Source of the DNA: JBBDSV01 sp040904785
GTDB taxonomy: Bacteria; Actinomycetota; Nitriliruptoria; Nitriliruptorales; Nitriliruptoraceae
Length of the DNA: 64,000 nucleotides
Assembly: GCA_040904785.1 (NCBI GenBank)
Contig: JBBDSV010000095.1
Location: 1 to 64,000, forward strand
Reading direction: 5' to 3'
Below, piece by piece: positions 1-8,520 of this stretch (position 1 is the stretch's first letter; each line of letters opens with the position of its first letter). The translations under genes were made by a program, and so were the position numbers. Under the pieces are notes generated by a model. That model was not told the DNA's origin and did not search any database. It was given only the letters and a program-made list of their open reading frames with translations.

Positions 1-1283
1 ATCACCCGGCATTCCATGCCTATTTCTCGATCACCGGTTCAGGGCCCGGCATCCTTGCTGAGGCGCTGATCGCCGCACTCAACGTCAACGGGATGCTGTG
101 GCGGACCTCGCCGTCGGCGACCGAACTCGAAGAGGTCGTCGTCGACTGGGTCCGCCAGATGCTCGACCTCCCGGAAACGTTCCGCGGCATGCTCACCGAC
201 TCCGCGTCGATGTCGACGCTTGTTGCGCTCGCCGCAGCGCGCGAAGCGGCCGACCTCGACGTTCGGCAGCGCGGACTCGCCGGCCGTGCCGACGTGCCGC
301 TGCTAAGGATCTACACGTCCGAAGACGCCCACTCGTCGATCGAGAAGGCAGCGATCACGCTCGGCCTCGGGCGGGACGGTGTGCGAACGATTCCGACCGA
401 CGACCAGTTCCGGATGGACGTCGTCGCGCTCGAGGACGCGATCCGCGAAGACGCACGGTTCGGGTATCGGCCGCTGGCGATCGTGCCCACCGTCGGGACG
501 ACGTCGACCACCGCGGTTGACCCGGTCGATGCGATCGCCGACATCCGCGACGAACTCGCCGCCGAACTCGGCACGCCGATCTGGTTGCACGTCGACGGCG
601 CCTACGGCGGCATGGCCGCCATCCACCCCGACTTCCGCTGGGCGCTCGACGGTGTGGGGCGAGCCGACTCGTTCGTGACCAATCCGCACAAGTGGCTGTT
701 CACCCCGATCGACGCCAGCGTGCTTCTCGTTCGTGACCCCGACGTGCTCGTCCGCGCGTTCTCGCTCGTTCCCGAATACCTGACGACGGACACCGAAGGG
801 GTGACCGACTTCATGGACTGGGGCGTGCAACTCGGCCGGCGCTTCCGCGCACTGAAGCTGTGGATGGTCATCCGCTACTTCGGGGTCGACGGACTGCGCC
901 GGCGGATCCGTCACCACGTCGATCTCGCACACGACTTCGCCGCGTGGATCGCACGCGAGGACGACTTCGAACTCGTCATCAACCCCGGATTCTCCACCGT
1001 CTGCTTCCGCGCGACTCCGGCGTGGTTAACGGACGAACCGAAGGACGACGAGAGCGACGACCCGGTCGACGCGTTCAACCGCGACCTCCTTGCCCGCATC
1101 AACGCCAGCGGCGAGGCCTACCTGTCTCATGCCGTCGTTGGAGGTCGATATGTCCTGCGACTCGCTGTGGGCAATCTCCGTACGGACGCCGACCGGATGA
1201 CGGTGACCAAGGCGTGTATCCGTCGTGTGATCGACGAACTCGCCGCAGCGCACGGCGAGCGTCGAGCGAGCTACGAACAATGA
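1..1283 (+). CDS. Pyridoxal-dependent decarboxylase (aromatic-L-amino-acid decarboxylase family), 5'-truncated by window edge
   Basis: Group II PLP-dependent decarboxylase, which would remove the carboxyl group of an aromatic or similar amino acid in the cytoplasm. The reading frame is already open at base 3 and reads family-typical residues (HPAFHAYF, SGPGILAE, NVNGMLWRTSPSATELE) before the first ATG at 93. The real start is therefore upstream of the window and the 93 ATG is internal. The PLP lysine motif NPHKWLF lies at about 667-690, after a Schiff-base-supporting HVDGAYGG segment. The C-terminal part carries the family's small domain and ends normally at TGA. The substrate cannot be read from sequence; tryptophan, tyrosine, DOPA and similar are possible. 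It converges on the mcd cluster, with about 280 bp between them in which I see no gene or clear terminator. Family assignment is firm, substrate is open. Confidence 0.9.
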   Translation, partial: HPAFHAYFSITGSGPGILAEALIAALNVNGMLWRTSPSATELEEVVVDWVRQMLDLPETFRGMLTDSASMSTLVALAAAREAADLDVRQRGLAGRADVPLLRIYTSEDAHSSIEKAAITLGLGRDGVRTIPTDDQFRMDVVALEDAIREDARFGYRPLAIVPTVGTTSTTAVDPVDAIADIRDELAAELGTPIWLHVDGAYGGMAAIHPDFRWALDGVGRADSFVTNPHKWLFTPIDASVLLVRDPDVLVRAFSLVPEYLTTDTEGVTDFMDWGVQLGRRFRALKLWMVIRYFGVDGLRRRIRHHVDLAHDFAAWIAREDDFELVINPGFSTVCFRATPAWLTDEPKDDESDDPVDAFNRDLLARINASGEAYLSHAVVGGRYVLRLAVGNLRTDADRMTVTKACIRRVIDELAAAHGERRASYEQ

Positions 1284-1561
1284 TCCCGAAGTGACGAAGG
1301 CCGCCGTGTGCGAACAGCACATCGTCACCTGCAAGCGGGCCTCCCCCGACACCCCTCCACGTCGCTGCCACGCGCGGCAACGATTCATCCTGCGAAGCAC
1401 CGTCATCTTCGAAGGATTCGCGTGCTACTCACCAGAACCCGGCCACGCTCAACTCCGAAGCACCGCAGTTCCGAATCTCCCGACAAGCAACAATGTCAAC
1501 CTCGGCGGTTTGTGTCGACGGTGTTCAAGGCAGATACCAGACCCACGGATCACGTCGACGG

Positions 1562-3214
1562 TTACGGAGCTTCAACTGCCGTCGCACGAGCCAACAGTTG
1601 CCGCGCAATGACCTTGAGGCCAAGAACCTCGTCAGATCCTTCAAAAATTGCGAGAACGCGCGCATCGACGAAGAGCCGCGACACGGTGAATTCCTCGGCG
1701 TAGCCATATCCGCCATGCAGCTGTTGGGCCTCTCGGGTGACCCATTCTGCGGCGCGACAAGCCAGTTGCTTGGCCTGGGATGCCTTGAGCCCCGCGTCGG
1801 TATCGCCGCGCGCAAGCGACTCCGCCGACGACATCGTTAGGCCGCGGCAGCTGGCCAACAGCGACGCCATTCGGGCGACCTTGACACGTGTGAGCTGGAA
1901 GTCAGCCAGCGATTGCCCAAAGATTGATCGTTCGCGTGCATAGGCCGCCGCGTGCTCGAGCGCGGCCTGCATGACCCCCTGCGCGCGAGCGGCAGTTTGC
2001 AGACGCGCGTTCGCGAAGGCCTGCATTTGCAGGTAGAAGCCTCGTCCAATGCCGGCATCTTCGCCGATCAGATTCGCATGCGGGACGCGCCAAGAACTCA
2101 AGCTCACCTCGAACGAATGCATGCCGCGGTAACCAATGGTAGGAATTGCGCGCGCCTCCATTTTCCCGCCAGCATCCTGCGTTAGCGCCCATTCCTGTCC
2201 CGATCGAGCGGGCTTTTCCACTACGAAGAGGCTGAGGCCGCGATGCCCAATCGCGCGATTTGGATCGGTACGGGCCAAGACCAGCAAATATTCCGCTCGA
2301 CCAGCGAACGTGCTCCACGTCTTGACGCCATTGAGAACCCAGTCATCGCCATCGCGCACTGCGGTTGTCATGATCCCGGCGACATCCGATCCGAAGTTCG
2401 GTTCGGTAACTGCGATTCCGCACATCCGCTCACCCGATGAGATCCTCGGCAGCCACCGCTGTTTTTGTTCCAGCGTTCCTCCGTGCAGCACTGCGGCAGA
2501 GACGATCTCGGGGCGCGTGATAAGGGAACCCGCGAGACCAAGTGAGCCTCGTGACAGCTCTTCGGTTACAAGAACCATGCTCACAAGCGCGTCATCGCCG
2601 TGTTCAGCGAGTCCTCCGAACTCGGGAGGTATCGACAGGCCAAAGCACCCGAGCTTGGCTAGTCCGGCAATGATGTACTCAGGAATGTCTTCATCGTTGC
2701 GGTGAATCGCCTCAGCAATCGGCATGACCTCCGCTTCCGCAAATCTCCGAAACGTCTGTCGCACCATCTCGAGATCCTCGGGAAGCTTGCGTGAACCCGC
2801 CTGTCCCAATTGGATGACGCGCTCGCCCAGGGTCTCCAGAAACTTCAGATCACGACCGGCATCGATGGCGCTTGCGACGTCCGCAAACATCCGGCTCGCT
2901 TCGATCCCCCAAATGGAACTGCGACCGTCGACCCGACTGCGGAAATCGACGGCGACATCGGCGGCACACGCCAGTGCCAGGGATGCATTGAATTCGTCCG
3001 ACGCACCCACTTCGACGAGTTCCCGTGCGGCACTGACCGCGCTCGAGACAAAGGCGATGTCGAGCGCCGCCACCTGGTAGTTATTTACACGAGCTTCATC
3101 GATCCGGCCATCGACCGTGCACGCGCCTGCCAGGTGATCAATCACCCGGTCAAGCGCGGACTCCATCGCCTCGACGATGGACGACACCTGCTGCTGAGGT
3201 AGTTGCGCGCTCAT
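1562..3214 (-). CDS. mcd: Acyl-CoA dehydrogenase with N-terminal extension, probable (2S)-methylsuccinyl-CoA dehydrogenase
   Basis: FAD-dependent acyl-CoA dehydrogenase of 550 aa. Ordinary family members have about 380-400 aa. The extra ~150 N-terminal residues are helical and contain VDGRIDEARVNNYQ, the kind of extension known for methylsuccinyl-CoA dehydrogenase of the ethylmalonyl-CoA pathway. The dehydrogenase core has a GLSIPPEFGG segment, ITRPEI, the flavin-contact stretch AVTEPNFGSD and a C-terminal IFEGSDEVL containing the catalytic glutamate position. If the call is right it oxidises methylsuccinyl-CoA to mesaconyl-C1-CoA, passing electrons to ETF. Its ATG overlaps the stop of meh by four bases (ATGA at 3211-3214), so it is translationally coupled to mesaconyl-CoA enzymes, which supports the substrate. 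Base composition is lower in GC than in the housekeeping genes further on. Another branched acyl-CoA remains possible. Confidence 0.75.
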   Translation of the reverse strand: MSAQLPQQQVSSIVEAMESALDRVIDHLAGACTVDGRIDEARVNNYQVAALDIAFVSSAVSAARELVEVGASDEFNASLALACAADVAVDFRSRVDGRSSIWGIEASRMFADVASAIDAGRDLKFLETLGERVIQLGQAGSRKLPEDLEMVRQTFRRFAEAEVMPIAEAIHRNDEDIPEYIIAGLAKLGCFGLSIPPEFGGLAEHGDDALVSMVLVTEELSRGSLGLAGSLITRPEIVSAAVLHGGTLEQKQRWLPRISSGERMCGIAVTEPNFGSDVAGIMTTAVRDGDDWVLNGVKTWSTFAGRAEYLLVLARTDPNRAIGHRGLSLFVVEKPARSGQEWALTQDAGGKMEARAIPTIGYRGMHSFEVSLSSWRVPHANLIGEDAGIGRGFYLQMQAFANARLQTAARAQGVMQAALEHAAAYARERSIFGQSLADFQLTRVKVARMASLLASCRGLTMSSAESLARGDTDAGLKASQAKQLACRAAEWVTREAQQLHGGYGYAEEFTVSRLFVDARVLAIFEGSDEVLGLKVIARQLLARATAVEAP

Positions 3215-4256
3215 GACCTGCTCGAGATCTGATCGACGGGGTCTCGCAGTTCGACATTCGCCTGCATCAACTTCTCATCTCCACGCCTCGCGAGGAGTCG
3301 CACATCGGTGGTTGTCTGGCCTTGGAACGCAACAAGTTCGATGTTCTGGTGCACGAATGCGGGTGCCAGCGCACGAAATTCGACGGCGGCAACCGCATCG
3401 TCTCCCACAACCTCGCGCACGAGCTCAAGCAGACAGATGATCAGTAGCGGACCATGGACGACGAGTCCGGGATAGCCCTCAATGTCGCGCGCATACGGCG
3501 CGTCGTAGTGAATGCGGTGCGCATTGAACGTAAGCGCAGAGAATCGAAACAACTGCCGCTCATCGAACACACGACATCTTCTGAGGATGGCCGGTGTGCT
3601 TCCGCTCTCGGTCGCGCCGACAGACGCAGATCTCGCGGGCGGTGATACAGGCATGTCCACCGTCGGTCTTCTGCTCCGGCGTTCATCGGGATCCGGTCTG
3701 TACACCAGATCTTGCGCTTCTTCCACAACTGATTCGCCATCATGCAGATAGGTGTGCGTCACGGTGACGAATGCCAGTGGACCTTGGCGCCCATCCTTGC
3801 GCACGACGTCACTGACTTGGGTCTGACGCGTCAACTCTCGATCGATCGGCACCGGTGCGTGCACGCGAAGACGTCCACCTGCAAACATCCGTCGCGGGTA
3901 GGGTGGATGTTCAATGAAACCGCCGGACCGCGGGTGCCCCTCATCACCGAGATGACGATGCGGTGTTCGGTCGAGAAACGCCGTCCAATGCCACAGCGGC
4001 GGCGTGACAANNNNNNNNNNNNNNNNNNNNNNNNNNNNNNNNNNNNNNNNNNNNNNNNNNNNNNNNNNNNNNNNNNNNNNNNNNNNNNNNNNNNNNNNNN
4101 NNNNNNNNNNCGATGCGGTGTTCGGTCGAGAAACGCCGTCCAATGCCACAGCGGCGGCGTGACAACCGTCGGTTCCCGCGCATCGAGTGTTGCGGCGAGA
4201 CGCGCAAGTCCGTCTCGTGTAATCGAATCGGTGCACTCCGTTGGCATGCGAGTCAT
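3211..4256 (-). CDS. meh: Mesaconyl-C4-CoA hydratase (double hot-dog dehydratase), split by an assembly gap
   Basis: Hydratase of the MaoC/HTD2 double hot-dog type, predicted to convert mesaconyl-C4-CoA to citramalyl-CoA. The N-terminal part reads TPPLWHWTAFLDRTPH then GHPRSGGFIEHPPYPRRMFA, and the C-terminal hot-dog has FNAHRIHYDAPYARDIEGYP followed by GLVVHGP, typical of this family. A run of 100 N sits inside the gene, with the same 55 bases on both sides. Merging the two copies and dropping the N removes 155 bases and joins the two halves in one frame, giving 296 aa, the normal family length. The start is the ATG at 4256, overlapping the mct stop (ATGA); the end overlaps the mcd start. 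The gene is therefore probably intact in the organism, and the apparent break is an assembly artefact. Function is inferred from motifs and from its mct neighbour. Confidence 0.82.
3956..4165. repeat. Assembly gap (100 N) flanked by an identical 55-bp direct duplication
   Basis: Bases 3956-4010 and 4111-4165 are identical over 55 positions and abut the N run 4011-4110 exactly on both sides. This is the signature of two contigs that overlap by one k-mer but were scaffolded with a default gap. Removing 155 bases restores the meh reading frame. It should not be read as a biological repeat. Confidence 0.95.
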
Positions 4257-5506
4257 CGCGCATACCGTGATGGACTCGCCGACGCAACGACTCGCCGATC
4301 GTGCAAGTCGCCAATGTGATGCGCAGACATCCCGAGGTACTCCGCAAGGACCCACTCCGTATCGGCGCCGAGCACAGGAGAAACGGGCGCAGGCCGTTCG
4401 GTCGCGCGCTCAAAATGCGCGGGGAGACCCGCCGAGAAGAGACTGCGAAGCGTGGGATGTGTCGTCAACTCAAACAATGGGTTGCCCTGTACCAGCGATG
4501 AATGGAAACACTCGTCGAATGACTGCAGCACAGACGACAGGACACGGGTGTCGGCGAGCGTGTCAACAACCTGCCGTGTTGTCCGATTCGTAAACCACGG
4601 TGCGATCGCTTCCCGAATCAGCGTGCGGTAGCGATAGCGAGCGTGTTCGTCGGTGAACGTCACACCGACGTGCGCTTCAAGCGCAGCGATCACCTGGGAG
4701 GCATCAGCGACGTCTACGAGATCGGTCCACTGCCGTTCGGTAAGCGCGACCACCATGATCTGTCCGCCGTCCGCAGTGGCGAACGGGGCTCCGAACGTTC
4801 CATAGACAAAGTCACCTGATTGTTCCCGTCCGGATCCGTTCAACTGCAGCTCGGCGAAATATCCGAGGTTGTCGGTCACGGCAAGTGCGACGTCGGACAG
4901 GCTGATCGAAATTGCATCACCCGCTCCCGTCCGCGCACGGCGGCGCTCGGCCGCAAGCAACGTCGTCGTTGCATACAGCCCGGCGAGCAGATCCCATGCG
5001 GGAAGTGCATGGATCGTCGGTACACGCGCATCCGAACCGGTGATCAACGGGAATCCGACTTCCCAATTCACGGTGTAGTCAACGGCTGGGGCACCATTGG
5101 GATAGCCAGTTAGTTGCAGGGTGATCAGGTCAGGACGGTGGCTGCGCAGTTCCGTGTCCGAAAGCCGCCCGCTGGCAACGGTGTTGGTGAGAAACAACCC
5201 GCGATCTGGCCCGGGTGCGGTAATCAACTGGGAAACCAGCTCACGGCCTTCGTCGCTACGGACATCAATCGCGATCGATCGTTTTCCCTTGTTCAAACTC
5301 GCCCAGTAGATGCTCGTGCCATCGTCAGTCGTTGGTGCCCGCCTATAGTCGCCGGCACCACCGATCGGGTCGAAACGAATGACGTCCGCGCCCAGGAGGG
5401 CGAGCGTCATTGCGCCCGATGGAATTGCAACAAATGAGCCGCCTTCGATGATCGTCATCCCGTCAAGGGGACCTGCGGCGGCGCCATCGCTCAGTCGGTC
5501 GGACAC
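4253..5506 (-). CDS. mct: Mesaconyl-CoA C1-C4 CoA transferase (family III CoA-transferase; 2-methylfumaryl-CoA isomerase)
   Basis: Family III (CaiB/BaiF-type) CoA-transferase, predicted to move CoA within mesaconate from the C1 to the C4 carboxyl. The N-terminal segment GALLGADVIRFDP-like (LALLGADVIRFDPIGGAGDY), NKGKRSIAIDVRSDEG, DYTVNWEVGFPLITG, ALPAWDLLAGLYATTTLLAA and VYGTFGAPFA match what I know of the Chloroflexus aurantiacus Mct enzyme much better than formyl- or carnitine-type relatives. I place the start at GTG 5506, preceded by GAAGGA eight bases upstream, giving 417 aa. The open frame extends to a GTG at 5596, and an ATG at 5458 is also possible. The stop overlaps the meh start (ATGA). 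In the 3-hydroxypropionate bi-cycle, Mct feeds Meh, the same pair as here. Confidence 0.85.
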   Translation of the reverse strand: MSDRLSDGAAAGPLDGMTIIEGGSFVAIPSGAMTLALLGADVIRFDPIGGAGDYRRAPTTDDGTSIYWASLNKGKRSIAIDVRSDEGRELVSQLITAPGPDRGLFLTNTVASGRLSDTELRSHRPDLITLQLTGYPNGAPAVDYTVNWEVGFPLITGSDARVPTIHALPAWDLLAGLYATTTLLAAERRRARTGAGDAISISLSDVALAVTDNLGYFAELQLNGSGREQSGDFVYGTFGAPFATADGGQIMVVALTERQWTDLVDVADASQVIAALEAHVGVTFTDEHARYRYRTLIREAIAPWFTNRTTRQVVDTLADTRVLSSVLQSFDECFHSSLVQGNPLFELTTHPTLRSLFSAGLPAHFERATERPAPVSPVLGADTEWVLAEYLGMSAHHIGDLHDRRVVASASPSRYAR

Positions 5507-5947
5507 AACACCGTCCTTCAGCTTCCACGCCCGTGCACTTCGACGACCGAATCGAAACGTCTCAACAATCAGGTCGCGCCATTGCCGTCCAGGCACAGCG
5601 GATGCAATGATCTTGGTTCGCGCAGACTCGTTGATCGCATCAAGACCCCGATTTCAGCCAACCCCTGTTCTCCGAATCTGACGAAACGCGCTGCCACGCC
5701 ACCGCTGGCGTCGCCACGTTCATGCCGACCCGCTCCCCATCGAAAATTGATGATAACGCGAGCCACGAAGGCGGGGATGGTGTCGGTCTGTCGTGCGAAT
5801 TCGGAGGGAATTGCCGTTCAGGCCGCCCGAGGCGCGCGACCCAGTCGGCCGCGGCGCGTGTGGGCCGCCGACGTCGCTACCGACCGTGAGTGCGACGCAA
5901 CCCGGTGGATCCTCGTCACATTGCACCCACATCCGGCCTCGGCGGCC
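5507..5947. other. Gene-free stretch between mct and meaB
   Basis: About 440 bases with no convincing gene on either strand. Short open frames here have no recognisable domain. It must hold the promoter of the mct-meh-mcd cluster. An AT-richer patch around 5735-5760 is the only promoter-like composition, but I see no clean -35/-10 pair. Confidence 0.5.
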
Positions 5948-6955
5948 TCAACGTCGACACTCCGGTCTCCCCACGACGGACGGCCCTTCGAACTCGTCCG
6001 CCGAATCGCCGTCCGCGGCGCCCAGTGCGGCCTGCAACGCGTCAGCCGCGGCATACGGATCGAGCCGTCCCGCAAGCACATCCTCAGTGAGTGCGTTGAC
6101 ATCAGCCGCATGGTCGATGCGCAGGTGCCGCCGATGCTGCTCGAGGAGCAACTCGACCAGCATCGCCGCCGTGCGTCGGTGTCGGACCTCGCCCAGCTCG
6201 GCGGCCTCGACGACGCCGTCGATTGCCGCCGCCAACCCCTCGATGCCCTCGGGCGCGATCGCGTTCGTGCGCACGATCGCCGTGCCAGCGGCAGCGTCCT
6301 CGTGACGAGCAGGGAGGCGACGCACGCTCGCCTCGAGGTCGGCAACGAGCCGATCGGCTCCGGGAAGATCGGACTTGTTGACCGCCAGCACGTCGGCCAC
6401 TTCAAGGATTCCGGCCTTCTCTGCCTGGATGTCGTCCCCGAGTCCGGGCGCGAGCACGACGACAGTCACGTCTGCCAGCGCAACAACGTCGATCTCGGAC
6501 TGTCCGACGCCGACGGTCTCGACGACAATGTCGTCGAATCCGACAGCATCAAGCACGCGAATGGCAAGCGGCGTGGCCACCGCGCATCCGCCCAGATGGC
6601 CACGCGTGGCCATCGAACGGATGAAAACGCCTTCATCGGTCGTCAGCGCCGACAGGCGGATCCGGTCGCCGAGCAGCGCACCACCCGACACCGGTGACGA
6701 CGGATCGATGGCGATGACGGCAACCCGTCGTTGTGCACGCCGCAGCTGGCTGACGTAGGCACCGATGACGGTGGACTTGCCAGCGCCCGGAGGACCGGTG
6801 ACACCAATCACCCGCGCGTGTTCCTGTGCACCGATCCGCGAGATCAGTGCCCGGAGCGTGTCCGGATCCCCCGATTCGACGACGCTGATGGCGCGCGCCA
6901 GCGCACGACGATCTCCCGCACGCGCAGCGTCGGCGAGCGCCTCGATTCCGTCCAC
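5948..6955 (-). CDS. meaB: Methylmalonyl-CoA mutase-associated GTPase MeaB/ArgK family
   Basis: G3E-family P-loop GTPase that guards and reloads B12-dependent acyl-CoA mutases (methylmalonyl-CoA or ethylmalonyl-CoA mutase). The P-loop is VTGPPGAGKST, followed by the family signature IDPSSPVSGGALLGDRIR, the switch segment VETVGVGQSEIDV and the base-recognition NKSD. The open frame runs upstream into the epimerase gene on the other strand. I choose GTG at 6955, which has GGGGGA seven bases upstream and gives 335 aa, the usual MeaB length. It is divergent from methylmalonyl-CoA epimerase with about 100 bp between, a context that supports acyl-CoA mutase metabolism. No mutase gene lies in the window. 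Because MeaB serves both methylmalonyl- and ethylmalonyl-CoA mutases, it fits the neighbouring mesaconyl-CoA cluster. Confidence 0.9.
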   Translation of the reverse strand: MDGIEALADAARAGDRRALARAISVVESGDPDTLRALISRIGAQEHARVIGVTGPPGAGKSTVIGAYVSQLRRAQRRVAVIAIDPSSPVSGGALLGDRIRLSALTTDEGVFIRSMATRGHLGGCAVATPLAIRVLDAVGFDDIVVETVGVGQSEIDVVALADVTVVVLAPGLGDDIQAEKAGILEVADVLAVNKSDLPGADRLVADLEASVRRLPARHEDAAAGTAIVRTNAIAPEGIEGLAAAIDGVVEAAELGEVRHRRTAAMLVELLLEQHRRHLRIDHAADVNALTEDVLAGRLDPYAAADALQAALGAADGDSADEFEGPSVVGRPECRR

Positions 6956-7057
6956 GGCATCGTCCCCCGTCGGTGCGCCCAGCGTAGAGGCAGCCCTACC
7001 ATGGCCGCGGCATGCGGCGGGAGCACAATCAGCCGCGCACCGGCTCAAGGACGGGGC

Positions 7058-7483
7058 ATGGACGTCACGCGAATCGATCAGATCGCCATCGCCGTCGAGG
7101 ATCTCGACGCTGCGCTCGCGTTCTACGCGCGAGCATTCGGCCTGCATCCCCGGTCCCGAGCGGTTGTCGAGACCGACGGCGTCGAAGAGGCGATGTTCGA
7201 CGTCGGCGGCGTCGCGATCCAGCTCGTGGCACCGACGCAGCCCGACTCACCGGTAGGCCGCTTCCTCGCCCGGCATGGTCCTGGTCTGCACCACCTCGGA
7301 TTCGGTGTCACCGATCTTCCCGCGGCGCTCGCCCACCTGGAGAACGAAGACGTCGAACTGATCGACACGAAGCCTCGCACCGGTGGTGACGGCCATTCGA
7401 TCGCCTTCGTCCATCCCCGCGGCACGGGTGGCGTGCTTGTTGAACTCGTCGAGGACCGCTCTGACGAAATGTCGCGGACATGA
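7058..7483 (+). CDS. mce: Methylmalonyl-CoA epimerase (glyoxalase/VOC fold)
   Basis: 141-aa VOC-superfamily protein that interconverts (S)- and (R)-methylmalonyl-CoA (or ethylmalonyl-CoA), needed between propionyl-CoA carboxylase and the B12 mutase. It opens with the family's IDQIAIAVEDLDAALAFYAR, has GPGLHHLGFGVTDL in the middle and ends with IAFVHPRGTGGVLVELVE. The metal-binding His, Gln-region and Glu positions are present. The start ATG at 7058 has AAGGACGGGG just upstream. Its stop overlaps the next gene by ATGA. It is divergent from meaB, which supports a role in methylmalonyl- or ethylmalonyl-CoA turnover. Confidence 0.92.
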   Translation: MDVTRIDQIAIAVEDLDAALAFYARAFGLHPRSRAVVETDGVEEAMFDVGGVAIQLVAPTQPDSPVGRFLARHGPGLHHLGFGVTDLPAALAHLENEDVELIDTKPRTGGDGHSIAFVHPRGTGGVLVELVEDRSDEMSRT

Positions 7484-7926
7484 ACCCGTGGCAGCGCGTT
7501 CGCCGATGGTTCCAAGGAGGTGCTTCGTCACGCCGTGAACCGTCACTCGCCGAATCGGAACGGACGACAGATCGCGCCGCACGCGACGCGCTCGACGCGT
7601 TCGTGACGTCGCGGCACGGTGTCGAGGCCTATCTCGAACCGCGCACAGCGATGTATTCGACGACGCTGCTACTGATCGCCGATGACGGTGAGTATCTCCG
7701 CCGTCCGGTGCGCGGCGCGGACGCCGCACGGTCGCTGTGTCGCCAGTGGAACGTTCCGCTGTACGACGCGGCGAAAGTGGGCTATCCCCGTCGACTGCAC
7801 GACTATGTCCGCGGCCATCGGCGCGCGCCGGTGCGACTCGAGGACCTGCCACCGTGGCCGTCCGATGACGACGTCACCCTTGACCCGCCAACGTCGCCGG
7901 ACGAGCAGGACCCTGACAACGAGTGA
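7480..7926 (+). CDS. Conserved actinobacterial protein of unknown function
   Basis: 148-aa soluble protein translationally coupled to the epimerase (ATGA at 7480-7483). The middle segment HGVEAYLEPRTAMYSTTLLL is a conserved block I have seen in uncharacterised actinobacterial proteins. It is followed by DGEYLRRPV and a hydrophilic acidic tail (EQDPDNE). There is no signal peptide or membrane segment and I recognise no catalytic motif. Coupling suggests co-expression with mce, but a shared pathway is not shown. It ends only 12 bases before the convergent cyclophilin gene. Confidence 0.8.
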   Translation: MNPWQRVRRWFQGGASSRREPSLAESERTTDRAARDALDAFVTSRHGVEAYLEPRTAMYSTTLLLIADDGEYLRRPVRGADAARSLCRQWNVPLYDAAKVGYPRRLHDYVRGHRRAPVRLEDLPPWPSDDDVTLDPPTSPDEQDPDNE

Positions 7927-7938
7927 GACCGGCGGTGA

Positions 7939-8451
7939 TCAGCTGGCGCTGATGTCGATCGTCGAAATCACGACGTCTTCGTGCGGACGGTCGGCGCCGT
8001 CCGTCGGCGTGGTCGCGATGGCATGCACGACATCCATGCCGTCGATCACCTTGCCGAACACGGCGTAGGCAGGCGGAAGCGGCGCATCGGTGTGGACGAT
8101 GAAGAACTGCGAGCCGTTGGTGTTCGGGCCCGCATTGGCCATCGCGAGCGTGCCCGCGATGTAGCCACGTGACGCTGCGGCATCCAGTTCGTCCGCGAAT
8201 GTGTAGCCCGGACCGCCGCGGCCGGTGCCTGTCGGATCGCCACCCTGGATCATGAAGCCTTCGATGACCCGATGGAAGATGACCCCGTCGTAGAACCCGT
8301 CGCGCGCAAGCGTGACGAAGTTGTTGACGGTCTGCGGTGACTCCTTGGCGTAGAGCACCGCGGTGACGTCGCCGTGGTTGGTCCGAATCACCGCGCTGTA
8401 CGTCTCGGTGACATCGATGGTCATCTCGGGCGGTGCGCTGTACTGGGGCAC
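7939..8451 (-). CDS. Peptidyl-prolyl cis-trans isomerase, cyclophilin type
   Basis: Single-domain cyclophilin of about 170 aa that accelerates proline isomerisation during protein folding. Diagnostic residues are FHRVIEGFMIQGGDPTGTG (catalytic Arg and the Phe/Met/Gln pocket), GGPGYTFADEL, LAMANAGPNTNGSQFFI and the C-terminal HAVFGK-like YAVFGKVIDGMDVV. There is no signal peptide, so it is probably cytoplasmic. I use GTG 8451, which has AGGA seven bases upstream; TTG 8457 and ATG 8424 are alternatives. It is the last gene of a minus-strand series with two tiny genes. Confidence 0.95.
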   Translation of the reverse strand: MPQYSAPPEMTIDVTETYSAVIRTNHGDVTAVLYAKESPQTVNNFVTLARDGFYDGVIFHRVIEGFMIQGGDPTGTGRGGPGYTFADELDAAASRGYIAGTLAMANAGPNTNGSQFFIVHTDAPLPPAYAVFGKVIDGMDVVHAIATTPTDGADRPHEDVVISTIDISAS

Positions 8452-8520
8452 GGGCAATCCTTGGCTTCAGGGGAATAGGGGCGGCCGAGTCGAGACCCGT
8501 GGTGGTATCACGCGATCAGG

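Noticed and set aside
3211..4413. meh as a frameshifted pseudogene, or two separate hydratase genes
   Set aside because: The frame difference is fully explained by the 55-bp duplicated assembly overlap plus 100 N.
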